Of a stretch of DNA of 64,000 nucleotides, positions 1-11,300 are shown piece by piece. The stretch comes from Homarus americanus (taxonomy: Eukaryota; Arthropoda; Malacostraca; Decapoda; Nephropidae), in contig NW_024735503.1 in NCBI RefSeq assembly GCF_018991925.1, forward strand, positions 5,004,762 through 5,068,761, read 5' to 3'. The notes under the pieces were generated by a model. The model did no database searches, was not told the DNA's origin, and was given only the letters and a program-made list of their open reading frames with translations. Both the position numbers and the translations under genes were made by a program. Position 1 is the first letter of the stretch; the number at the start of each line of letters is the position of its first letter.

Positions 1-2124
1 ACAAACACTCCTCCAACACAAGACAAACAAACACTCACAACACAAGACAAACGAACACTCCCAACACAAGACAAACAAACACTCCTCCAACACAAGACAA
101 AACAACACTGGCCAACACAAGACAAACAAACACCCTACAACACAAGACAAACAAACACCCTACAACACAAGACAAACAAACACTCAACACGATAAACAAC
201 ACCCCACACAAGACAAACAAACACCTGCCAACACAAGACAACAAACACCCTGGCCAACACATGATAAACAACACCCCTGGCCAACACAAGACAAACAAAC
301 ACTCTGGCCAACACAAGACAAACAAACACTCCTGGCCAACACAAGACAAACAAACACTCCTGGCCAACACATGATAAACAAACACCTCCTGGCCAACACA
401 AGACAAACAAACACTCCTGGCCAACACAAGACAAACAACACCTGCCAACACAAGACAAACAAAACACCTGGCCAACACAAAACACAACAAAACAAACACT
501 CCTACAACACAAGACAAACAACACTTGGCCAACACAAGACAAACAAACATCTGGCCAACACAAGACAAACAAACACTCTGGCCAACACAAGACAAACAAA
601 CACTCCTGGCCAACACAAGACAAACAAACACTTGGCCAACATAAGACAAACAAACACTCCTCCAACACAAGACAAACATTCAACACAAGACAAACAAACA
701 CCCTGCAACAACAAACAACACGCCAACAAAGACAAACAAACACTCCTGGCTAACACAAGACAAACAAACACTCCTGGCCAACACAAGACAAACAAACACT
801 CCTGGCAACACAAGACAAACAAACACTCTGGCCAACACAAGATAAACAAACACTCCTGGCCAACACAAGACAAACAAACACTCCTGGCCAACACACAAAC
901 AAACACCCCTGGCCAACACAAGACAAACAACACTCCGCCAACAACACCCTAAACACAAGACAAACAAAATCTGGCCAACAAAGACAAACAAACACCCGCC
1001 AACACAAGACAAACAAACACTTGGCCAACACAAGACAAACAAACACTCCTGGCCAACACAAGACAAACAACACTCCTGGCCAACACAAGACAAACAACAC
1101 CCTGTCCACCAAGACAAACAAACACTTGGCCAACACAAGACAAAACAACACTGGCCAACACAAGACAAACAACACTCTACACACAAGACAAACAAACACT
1201 GGCCAACACAAGACAAACAAACACTCCTGGCCAACACAAGACAAACAAACACTTGGCCAACACAAGACAAACAACACTGGCCAACACAAGACAAACAAAC
1301 ACTTGGCCAACAACAAAAAATGACTTGGCCAACACACGACAAACAAACACCCTGGCCAACACAAGACAAACAAACACTCCTGGCCAACACAAGACAAACA
1401 AACACTCCAAACACAAGACAAACAAACACTCCTGGCCAACACAAGACAAACAACACTCCTGGCCAACACAAGACAAACAAACACTCTGGCCAACACAAGA
1501 CAAACAAACACTCCTGGCCAACACAAGACAAACAAACACCCTGGCCAACACAAGACAAACAAACTCCTGGCCAACACAAGACAAACAACACTCCTGGCCA
1601 ACACAAGACAAACAAACACTCCTGGCCACATGATAAACAAACACTCCTGGCCAACACAAGACAAACAACACTCCTGGCTAACACAAGACAAACAAACACT
1701 CTGGCCAACACAAGACAAACAACACTCCCCAACACAAGACAAACAACACTTGGCAACACAAAAAACAACACTCTGGCCAACACAAGACAACAACACTCTG
1801 GCCAACACAAGACAAACAAACACTCCTGGCTAACACAAGACAAACAAACACTCCTGGCTAACACAAGACAAACAAACACCCTGGCCAACACATGATAAAC
1901 AAACACCCTGGCCAACACATGCAAACAACATCTCTGGTCAACACAAGACAAACAAACACCCTGGCCAACACATGACAAACACTCCTGGCCAACACAAGAC
2001 AAACAAACACCAACACAAGACAAACAAACACTCCTGGCCAACACAAGACAAACAAACACTCCTGGCCAACACAAGACAAACAAACACTCCTGGCCAACAC
2101 AAGACAAACAAACACCCCTGGCCA
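1..2124. repeat. 28-bp minisatellite array
   Basis: Tandem units of about 28 bp built on TGGCCAACACAAGACAAACA followed by AACACTCC, repeated from the first base to 2124. Units vary by small indels (loss of one AAAC, loss of TGGCC), so the phase drifts. The array runs off the left edge, so its true length is unknown. Open frames on both strands (poly CLSCVGQ on minus, NTRQTNT on plus) are repeat translations, not genes. Confidence 0.97.
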
Positions 2125-2280
2125 AGACATCTGTACGGGAAATACCACATGTCAGTCAACTCCAGGATAAACACGACACACAGCAATTAACAAACTACAA
2201 CAATAAGATCGTAATTTACCTGTTTATTTATCTAACTGTTTATCTTATTTATTTTTTGTCTCTAGCTATATATCTTTATT

Positions 2281-2412
2281 TGTATGTATGTATGTATGTA
2301 TGTACAGTATGTATGTATGTATGTATGCATGTATGTATGTATGTATGTATGTATGTATGTATGTATGTATGTATGTATGTATGTATGTATGTATGTATTT
2401 ATGTATGTATTT
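2281..2412. repeat. (GTAT)n microsatellite
   Basis: Nearly pure TATG tetranucleotide run of about 130 bp with a CAGTATG interruption near 2303 and TTTATG variants at the end. It lies just upstream of the left arm of dispersed repeat A. Confidence 0.97.
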
Positions 2413-2458
2413 ATGATTATCTATCTAATTCTTTTTCCTTAAAAAGACTTCATATATA

Positions 2459-2705
2459 GGTAGTAGGTAGCTACCAAACAGGGAGGTACTACCGCCTGGG
2501 AAGATATTGAAGCATAATGTATTGTTAATCGGTAGACCCTGCTGCCATATGGCATCATGAAAATTGTGACCAAGTCCCAGGTGGTCATCTGACTTTCTGC
2601 TCATTTACACACACAATTGCAGGGTCTCAATTGTTTTTCTACTTCTGACAACACAACATACATATACATATATTGTTTCTCACTCTTGATATTTTTTCAT
2701 TTTCG
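2459..2705 (+). mobile_element. Dispersed repeat A, left arm (copy 1)
   Basis: About 245 bp closely matching 55591-55820 in the same orientation. Both begin with a GGTAGTAGG..GCTACC block, then GGGAGGTACTACCGCCTGGG, then ATGGCATCA and TTGCAGGGTCTCAA further on. In both copies the arm ends in a T-rich stretch and leads straight into a long trinucleotide microsatellite (TTG/TCG here, TTA in the other). No open frame or RNA polymerase III box was recognised, so the class (SINE-like, MITE-like or other) is open. The two-copy match is seen directly; mobility is inferred. Confidence 0.8.
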
Positions 2706-2711
2706 TATTTA

Positions 2712-2801
2712 TTTGTTGTTGTTGTTGTTGTTGTCGTTGTCGTTGTCGTCGTCGTCGTCGTCGTCGTCGTTGTTGTTGTTGTTGTTGTTGTTGTTGTCGT
2801 T

Positions 2802-2835
<34 letters not shown>

Positions 2836-2863
2836 AGTCGTTGTCGTTGCTGTTGTTGTCGTT

Positions 2864-2913
<50 letters not shown>

Positions 2914-2935
2914 TGTTGTTGTTGTTGCTGTTGTT

Positions 2936-2976
<41 letters not shown>

Positions 2977-3064
2977 GTTGTTGTTGTTTGTTGTTGTTGT
3001 TAGTCGTTGTCGTCGCCGTCGTCGTCGTCGTCGTTGTTGTTGTTGTTGTTGTCGTCGTCGTCGC

Positions 3065-3095
<31 letters not shown>

Positions 3096-3114
3096 TCGTC
3101 GTCGTTGTTGTTGT

Positions 3115-3153
<39 letters not shown>

Positions 3154-3269
3154 TGTTGTTGCTTGTTGTTGTTGTTGCTGTTGCGTTGTTGTTGTTGTTG
3201 CTGTTGTTGTTGCTGTTGCTGTTGCTGTTGTTGTTGTTGCTTGCTGTTGCTGTTGTTGTTGTTTGCTGG

Positions 3270-3300
<31 letters not shown>

Positions 3301-3330
3301 GCTGTTGTTGTTGTCGTTGTTGTTGTCGTT

Positions 3331-3371
<41 letters not shown>

Positions 3372-3542
3372 TGTTGTTGTTGTTGTTTGTTGTTGTTGTT
3401 GTCGTTGTCGTTGTCGTTGTCGTCGTCGTCGTCGTCGTCGCTCGTCGTCGTTGTTGTTGTTGTTGTCGTCGTCGTCGTCGTCGCTCGTCGTCGTCGTCGT
3501 CGTCAGTCGTCGTGTCGTTGTTGTTGTTGTTGTTGGTTGTCG

Positions 3543-3576
<34 letters not shown>

Positions 3577-3744
3577 TGTTGTTGTTAGTGTTGTTGTTGT
3601 GCTTGCTGTTGGGTTGTTGTTGTTGTTGTTGCTGCTGTTGCTGCTGTTGTTGCTGGTGTTGTTGTTGTTGCTGTTGTTGCTGCTGGGTTGCTGCTGTTGC
3701 TTTCGTTGTTGTTGCTGTTGTCGTTGTCGTTGTCGTCGTCGTCG

Positions 3745-3775
<31 letters not shown>

Positions 3776-3782
3776 TGTTGTT

Positions 3783-3832
<50 letters not shown>

Positions 3833-3881
3833 TCGTCGTCGTCGTCGTCGTCGTCGCTGTTGCTGTTGTTGCTGTCGTTTT

Positions 3882-3922
<41 letters not shown>

Positions 3923-3993
3923 TGTTGTTGTCGTCGTTGTTGCTGTCGTTGTCGTTGTCGTCGTCGTCGTCGTCGTTGTTGTTGTCGTTGGCA

Positions 3994-4044
<51 letters not shown>

Positions 4045-4289
4045 TGTTGGTTTGTCGTCGTCGTCGTCGTCGTCGTCATGCTCGTCGTCGTCGTTGTTTG
4101 TCGTTGTTGGTTTGGTTGTTGTTGTTGGTGCTGTCGTTGCTTGTTGGTTGTTGCTTGTCAGCTTGCTGGTTGCTTCTGTTGTCGTTGGTTGTTGCTGCTG
4201 GCTGGTTGTTTGCTGTTGCTGGTGCTGGTTGCTGTTGCTTGTTGGTTGTTGTTGTCGGTTGCTGTTGTTTGTTGTTGTTGGTTGTCGCT

Positions 4290-4329
<40 letters not shown>

Positions 4330-4409
4330 TGGTTGTTGTTGTTGTTGTTGTTGTCTGTTGTCGTTGTCGTTGTCGTCGCCGTCGTCGTCAGTCGTCGTTG
4401 TTTGTTGTT

Positions 4410-4456
<47 letters not shown>

Positions 4457-4667
4457 TGTTGGTTGTTGTTGTTGTTGTCGTTCGCTCGTCGTCGTCGTCG
4501 TCGCTTCGTCGTCGTTGTCGTTGTTGTTGTTGTTGTTGTTGTTGCTGCTGTTGTTGTTGCTGTCGTTGGTTGCTGCTGTCATTTTCGTTGTTGTTGTTGT
4601 CGTTGCTGCTGTTTGCCGTTGGTTGCTGTGCTGCTGGTGGCTGTTGTTGGTTGTCGTCGTTGTCGTT

Positions 4668-4703
<36 letters not shown>

Positions 4704-4771
4704 CCGTCAGTCGTCGTCGTCGTCGTCGTCGTCAGTCGTCGTCGTCGTCGTCGTTCGTCGTTTGTTGGTCG

Positions 4772-4812
<41 letters not shown>

Positions 4813-4858
4813 TGTTGTTGCCGTTGGTTGGTTGCCGTCGTCGCTGTTTGTTGCCGTT

Positions 4859-4908
<50 letters not shown>

Positions 4909-5060
4909 TCGCGTTTGCTTGTTGTTGTTGTTGTTGTCGTTGTCGTCGTCAGTCGTCGCGTCGTCGCTCGTCAGTGCTGGTTGGTTGTTGCGTCGTCGCT
5001 CTGCTCGTCGTCGTCGTCGTCGTCGTCGTCGCTCGCCGTCGTTGTCGTTGTTGTTGTCGT

Positions 5061-5105
<45 letters not shown>

Positions 5106-5927
5106 TGTCGTGTTGTCGTTGTCGTTGCTGTTGTTGTTGTTGTTGTTGTTGCTGTTGTTGTTGTTTGTTGTTGCTGTTGCTGGTTGCTTTTGTCGTTGGT
5201 TGTTGTTGCTTGCTGTTGCTGGTTGTTGTTGTTGTTGGTTGCTGTTGCTTTGCTAGTTTGCTTGTTGCTGTTGTTGTTTGGTTGGTTGCTTGCTGGTTGT
5301 TTTGGTTTGTTGCTGGCTGTGTTTTGCTGTCATTGCTGGTTGGTTGGTTGTATTGCCGTTGCTGCTTTGCTGCTTGGTTGCTTGCTGTTGCTGTTGCGCT
5401 GGTTGTTGCTGTTGTCGTTGTTGCTGCTGTCATTGCCTTTCGTTGTTGTTGCTGTTGCTGCTCGTTGCTGTGGGTCATTTCGCCGTTGCTGGCGTTGGCC
5501 GGGTTGCTTGCTTGCTTTGTTGCTGGTTGTCGGCTGGCTGCTTGCTTGGTTGTTGTTGCTGAAGTTGTTTGCTGTTGTCGTTCTGTTGGTCGCCGTTGTC
5601 AGTTGTTGTTGCTGCTGTTGTTGTTGCTTGGTGTTGTTGTCAGTTCTCTGTCCATCTATTCTTTGTCGTTATTGTTGTTGTTATTGCTGTCTGTTGTTTC
5701 TGTCGTTCTGCTTGCCTGCTCATTGTTGTATGCTGTCAATGGTTGTTGCTGTTTGCTGCTGTTGCTGTTGGTGGTTGTTGTTGTTGTGCTGTTGTTGCTC
5801 GTTGCTCGTTTGTCGTCGTCGTCGTCGTCGTCGTCAGTTTGTTGTTTGTCGTCGTCGTCGTCGTCGTCGTCAGTCGTCGTCGTCGTTGTTGTTGTTGTTG
5901 TTGTTGTCGTCGTCGTCGTCGTCGTCG

Positions 5928-5959
<32 letters not shown>

Positions 5960-6038
5960 TGTTGTTGATGTTGTTGTTGTCGTCGCCGTCGTCGTCGTCG
6001 TCGTCGTCAAGTCGTCGTCGTCGTCGTTTCGTTCGTCG

Positions 6039-6072
<34 letters not shown>

Positions 6073-6190
6073 CGTTGTTGTTGCTGTTGTTGCTGCTGTT
6101 GGTTGTTGCTGTTGTTGTTGTTGTTGTTGTCGTTGTTGCTTTGGTTGCTGTTGCTGCTGCTGTTGTTGTTGTTGTTGTTGTTGTTGCTGC

Positions 6191-6222
<32 letters not shown>

Positions 6223-6637
6223 CTGTTGCTTGTTGTTGTTGTTGTTGTTGTTGATGTTGGCTGTTGTTGCTGCTGGTTGCTTTGCTGCTGTTTGTTGTTG
6301 TTGTTGTTGTTGGTTGTTGTTTTTGCTGCTGTTGTTGGTTGCTGTTGTTGTTGTTGTTGTTGTTGGTCGTTGTTGCTGCTGCTGTTGTTGTTGCTTGTTG
6401 TTTGTTGTTGTTGTTGGTTGTTGGTTGGTTGTTTGTTTGCTGTTGTTGTCATTGTTGCCTGATTGGTTTGCTTGGTTGTTGTTGCTGTTGCCGCTGTCAT
6501 TGCTGTTGGTTGGTTGTTGGTTTGTTGTTGTTGTTGCAGCTGTTTGCTGTTGGTTGTTGTTGTTGTTGTTGTTTGTTGTTTTGTCGTTGTCGTCGTCGTC
6601 GTCGTCCGTCGTCGTCGTTGTTGTTGTTGTTGTTTTT

Positions 6638-6672
<35 letters not shown>

Positions 6673-6949
6673 TCGTCGTCGTCGTCGTCGTTGTTGTTGT
6701 TGTTTGTTGTTTTGGTGCTGTTGTTGTTGGTTGTTGTTGTTGTTGGTTGTTGTTGTTGTTGCTAGTTGTTGTTGTTGGTTGCTTGCTGTTGCTTTGCTGT
6801 TGTTGGTTGCTGTTGCTTGCTGCTTGCCTGTTGTCATTGCTGTTGTTGTTGTTGTTGTTGTTGGCGTTGTTGTTGTTGTTTATGTGTTGCTGTCGCTTGT
6901 CGTTGTTGCTGTTGTTGTTGCTGTTGCTGTTGTTGTTGTTGTTGTTGCT
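2712..6949. repeat. 4.2-kb TTG/TCG/TGC trinucleotide array
   Basis: Plus strand is almost entirely GTT, GTC and GCT triplets. Pure GTC blocks (for example 3337-3370, 3790-3830, 4009-4042) alternate with GTT blocks, and a more degenerate TTGG/TGCT-rich middle lies at about 4100-4280 and 5180-5800. Because the period is three and no stop arises, all six frames stay open for up to 1193 codons (poly-V, S, R, C, L or T, D, N, Q), none of which is a credible protein. Sits directly after the left arm of dispersed repeat A. Confidence 0.97.
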
Positions 6950-7000
6950 TGGCCCCAGATCCTTGATGCTGGTTAATGACCTGCCTGCATGAATTTGAAC
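6950..7000 (+). mobile_element. Possible right arm of dispersed repeat A (copy 1)
   Basis: Sequence after the trinucleotide array contains CTTGATG and AATGACCTG in the same order and spacing range as 56143-56180, which follows the TTA array of copy 2. The match is short, so the assignment as the right arm of one element with a microsatellite core is an inference. Confidence 0.4.
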
Positions 7001-7049
7001 GTGTTGTTTATATCTAAGAGGTATTATATGTACTGGAGGAGGACTAGTT

Positions 7050-7054
7050 TGTGT

Positions 7055-7096
<42 letters not shown>

Positions 7097-7205
7097 TGTG
7101 GTATGAGATAATTTCTCTGTCTCCTGTCACCACAAGTATACCATATTCTGCAGGTTTTGACTACCTTGAGGGAAGTACTGTGTGTGTGTGTGTGTGTGTG
7201 TGTGT
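7050..7205. repeat. Two (GT)n microsatellites
   Basis: GT runs at about 7050-7099 and 7180-7205, separated by roughly 80 bp of unremarkable sequence. Confidence 0.95.
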
Positions 7206-7332
7206 TTAGAGAGGTGGGGTAGGGGGTCGGAGGGAGCCACCATTATACACATACATATAAGTTGGTTCTTATTGTCTTGTCACTTATAATTACATTATAA
7301 TTATAATTATAATTACTTACAATTACATGTTT

Positions 7333-7334
<2 letters not shown>

Positions 7335-7374
<40 letters not shown>

Positions 7375-7424
7375 GTAAACATACAAAGGTCATCAACAAA
7401 TAAAATGGGATTGGACAGATATCG

Positions 7425-7476
<52 letters not shown>

Positions 7477-7566
7477 TAATAATAATAATAACAATATTGT
7501 AATAATAATATTAATAATAATAATAATAATCGATTGTAATTATTATTATTATTATATTATTATTAT
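7335..7566. repeat. (CA)n pair followed by AAT/ATT array
   Basis: CA runs at 7335-7372 and 7427-7473, then an AAT run from 7474 that switches to ATT near 7540, so the AAT and ATT halves can pair as a hairpin. Confidence 0.94.
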
Positions 7567-7639
7567 CACCACACAAGTATTTTCCCTGACCTTCTAATCT
7601 CACAGTGTGGTGTAGACTTAACCTAACCACATCCGCTTC

Positions 7640-7860
7640 CCCTCTCCTCCCCACCCTTCCTCCTCCTCCACCATCATTCCTTGATTATCTCCTCAACTTT
7701 TTTTCTCTATTTTTCACTCTTTTCTCGTTTTCCTCCTTGAACAACGATTTCTTTCCTGTTTCATCATTATTATTGGTTCCCTCTTCCTCCTCCCCCTCTT
7801 CCTCCCTCCCCCCCCTCTTCCTCCTCCTCCTCCTTCCCCTTATTTTCCTTCCTCAAAATA
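7640..7860. repeat. Polypyrimidine tract
   Basis: Strong C/T strand bias built from TCC and CTT runs with few purines. The open frame across it (L, P, S, F rich) is a composition artefact. Confidence 0.75.
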
Positions 7861-7927
7861 ACTTCCTTCTCCCTAACCTCAATCCCCACTACCCTCGCTA
7901 ACTAATATAAACTAGTGTATTGGTTGC

Positions 7928-8075
7928 TTGATACCTAACCTAATCTAACCCATCCCAACCCAACCTAACCCAACCCATCCAACCTAACCTATCCTAACCC
8001 AACCTAACCTAACCTAATCTAACCTATCCTAACTCTATCCTAACCAACCTAATCTAATCCATCTAACCTAACACA
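7928..8075. repeat. Degenerate CCTAA (telomere-like) array
   Basis: About 150 bp of AACCTAACC-type pentamers with CCCAACC, CCTATCC and CTAATC variants. This is the complement of the arthropod TTAGG telomere motif, but the array is degenerate and interstitial. The next 290 bp, to 8370, hold nothing recognisable except a short GAGAGA run near 8193. Confidence 0.9.
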
Positions 8076-8370
8076 CACACCAAGAACGTCAGGAGACTCT
8101 ATATTAAGCCATGTATATAGTTCGATACATTGCTTTTGCTCTGTGGTAAAGATTATAACAATTAAATTCTTATACAGTTTTTACTATATAGAGAGAGAGA
8201 TTATGATATGTATGTAAGTATAATTACTGTAGGATAAGATAAACTAAGTCTTGTTAAAGTAGAGTAAAATAATTCAGAGTTTCAACCGTGTCTGTAGGTA
8301 GTTGTGTTGTGACCAGTGATACAGGGTACCATTCCTGTTCATTCTGTACTCAATCGTTATTCGTACCGGT

Positions 8371-11300
8371 TCGTGTTACCAGTACCTCCTCTTCCGTGTC
8401 ACCAGTACCTCCTTTCCGTGTCACCAGTACCTCTTACGTGTCACCAGTACCTCTTACGTGTCACCAGTACCTCCTCTTACGTGTCACCAGTAACCTCCTC
8501 TTCCGTCACCAGCACTCCTCCATGTGTCACCAGTACCCCTCCATGTGTCACCAGTACCTCCTCTACGTGTCACCAGTAACCTCCTCTTACGTGTCTACAG
8601 TACCTCCTCTACGTGTTACCAGCACTCCTCTCCATGTGTCACCAGTACCTCCTCTTACGTGTCAATGCCACTCCTCCACGTGTTACCAGTAATCTTCCTC
8701 CACGTGTCACCAGTACCTCCTCTTACGTGTCACCAGTACTATCTCTTCCGTGTCACCAACCACCTCTTCCGTGTCACCAGTAACCACCTCTTCCGTGTCA
8801 CCAGTACCTCCTCTTCAGTGTCACCAGTACCTCCTCTTCCGTGTCACCAGTTCCCTCTTCCTGTCACCAGTAACCTCCTCTTCCGTGTCACTAGTACCTC
8901 TTCCATGTCACCAGTAACCACCTCCCTTTCCGTGTCACCAGGCACTATCTCTTCCGTGTCACCAGTGCCCCCTCTTACGTGTCACCAGTAACCTCCTCTT
9001 CCGTGTCACCAGTACCCCTCCCTCTTCCGTGTCAATTAGCATCTCCTCTTCCGTGTCACCAGAACCACCTCTTCCTGTGTCACCAGTACTCCTCTTCTGT
9101 GTCACCAGTACCATCTCTTCCGTGTCACCAGTATCCTCCTCCTTACGTGTCACCAGTACCTCCTCTTCCGTGTCACCACACCTCCTCTTCGTGTCACCAG
9201 TACCTCCTTCCGTGTCACCAGTAACCTCCTCTTCCGTATCACCAGTACCTCCTTCCGTGTCACTCAGTACTCCTCTTCCGTGTCACCAGTACCTCCTCTT
9301 CCGTGTCACCAGGCACTCCCTCTCTTCCGTGTCACCAGTTCCCTCTTCCGTGTCACCAGTACCTCCTCCTTCCGTGTCACCAGTACCCCCTCTTCCGTGT
9401 CACCAGTACCTCCTCTTCCGTGTCACCAGTACCATCTCTTCCGTGTCACCAGTACCTCCTCTCCGTGTCACCAGTAACCTCCTCTTCCGTGTCACCAGCA
9501 CCTCCTCTTCCGTGTCACCAGCACTCCTCTTCCGTGTCACTAGTACTCCTCTTCCGTGTCACTCAGTACCTCCTCTTCCGTGTCACCAGTACTCTCTTCC
9601 TGTGTCACTAGTTCTCTCTTCCGTGTCACCAGTACCTCCTCTTCCGTGTCACCAGTACCCTCTTTCGTGTCACCAGTAACCTCCTCTGTGTCACTAGCAC
9701 CTCCTCTGTGTCACCAGTACTCCTCCTTCCGTGTCACCAGTAACCTCCTCTTCTCTGTGTCACCAGTACCTCCTCTTCCGTGTCACCAGCACTCCTCCTG
9801 TGTCACCAGGTACCTCCTCTTCCGTGTCACCAGTACCTCCTCTTCCGTGTCACCAGTCCTCCCCTCTTCCGTGTCCCCAGTACCTCCTCTTCTGTGTCCA
9901 GTCCCCCCCTCTTCCCGTGTCCGCATTCTCTTCCGTGTCACAATCCCCTCTTCCGTGTCCTGTACCTCCTCTTCCGTGTACTAGGCCCCCTCTTCCTCAT
10001 CACCAGTACCCCTCTTCCATGTCATCCACCTCTTCCATGTCACCAGTACCTCCCTTCCGTGTCTGTCCCCCCCCTCTTCGTGTCACCAGTACCCCTCTTC
10101 CGTGTCACCAGTCCCTCTCTTCGTGTCACCAGTCCCTCCTCTTCCCATGTCACCAGTACCCCTCCTCTTCCATTTCACCAGTTCCTCCTCTTCCGTGTCA
10201 CCAGTACCTCCTCTTCGTGTCACCAGTAACCCCTCTTCCGTGTCTGTACCCCCCTCTTCGTGTCACCAGTCCCTCCTCTTCCCGTGTCCAGTACCTCCTC
10301 TTCCGTGTCACCAGTACCCCTCTTCCGTGTCACCAAGTACCCCTCTTCCACGTGTCACAGTCCCTCCTCTTCCGTGTCACCAGTCCTCTCTTCGTCACCA
10401 ATACCCCCTCTTCCGTGCCAGCAGTTCCTCTCTTCCGTGTCACCAGTACCTCCTCTTCCCGTGTACCAGTACCTCCTCTTCGTGTCACCAGTACACTCCT
10501 CTTCTGTGTCACCAGTACCATCTCTTCCGTGTCCCCAGTACCTCTCTTCCGTGTCACCAGTCCCTCTCTTCCGTGTCACCAGTACCTCCTCTTCCGTGTC
10601 ACCAGTACCCCCTCTTCCGTGTCCAGATCCCTCCTCTTCCGTGTCTGTACCTCCTCTTCCGTGTCACCAGCCTCCTCTTCCGTGTCAGTACCTCCTCTTC
10701 CGTGTCCCCAGTCCCTCTTCCGTGTCACCAGTCCTCTCTCTTCCGTGTCACCAGTACCTCCTCTTCCGTGTCACCAGTCCCTCCTCTTCCCATACCAGTA
10801 CCTCTCTTCCGTGTCTGTATATCCTCTTCCGTGTCACCAGTACCTCCCTCCTGTGTCTGCTTCCTCCTCTTCCACTGTTCTCTCTTCCTGTCACCAGTCC
10901 CCCTCTTCCGTGTCACCAGTCCCTCCTCTTCCCGTGTCACCAGTACCCCCTCTTCCGTGTCACCAGTTTCCTCCTCTTCCATGTCACCAGTACCTCCTCT
11001 TCCGTGTCTAGTACCTCTCTTCTGTGTCTCGTACCCCCTCTTCCGTGTCACCAGTACCTCCTCTTCCGTGTCAGTACCCCCTCTTCCGTGTCACCAGTAC
11101 CTCTCTTCTGTGTCACCAGTACCTCCTCTTACGTGTCCACCAGTACCTCTCTTCCGTGTCACCAGTACCTCCTCTTCCCGTGTCACCAGTACCTCTTCAC
11201 GTGTCACCAGTACCTCCTCTTCCGTGTCTGTACCTCCTCCGTGTCACCAGTACCTCCTCTTCCGTGTCTGTTCCTCTTACGTGTCACCAGTACCTCCTCC

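Noticed and set aside
1..2124. Possible CRISPR-like regular repeat array
   Set aside because: No unique spacers between repeats; units abut directly, and the genome context is eukaryotic.
2673..6254. Very long open frames (up to 1193 aa, poly V/S/R/C/L) on plus and shorter poly T/D/N/Q frames on minus
   Set aside because: Consequence of a stop-free trinucleotide array; no domain, no start context, and all frames are equally open.
7928..8075. CCTAA arrays as evidence for a chromosome end
   Set aside because: Arrays are short, degenerate, in both orientations and scattered through the window, with non-repetitive sequence on both sides.
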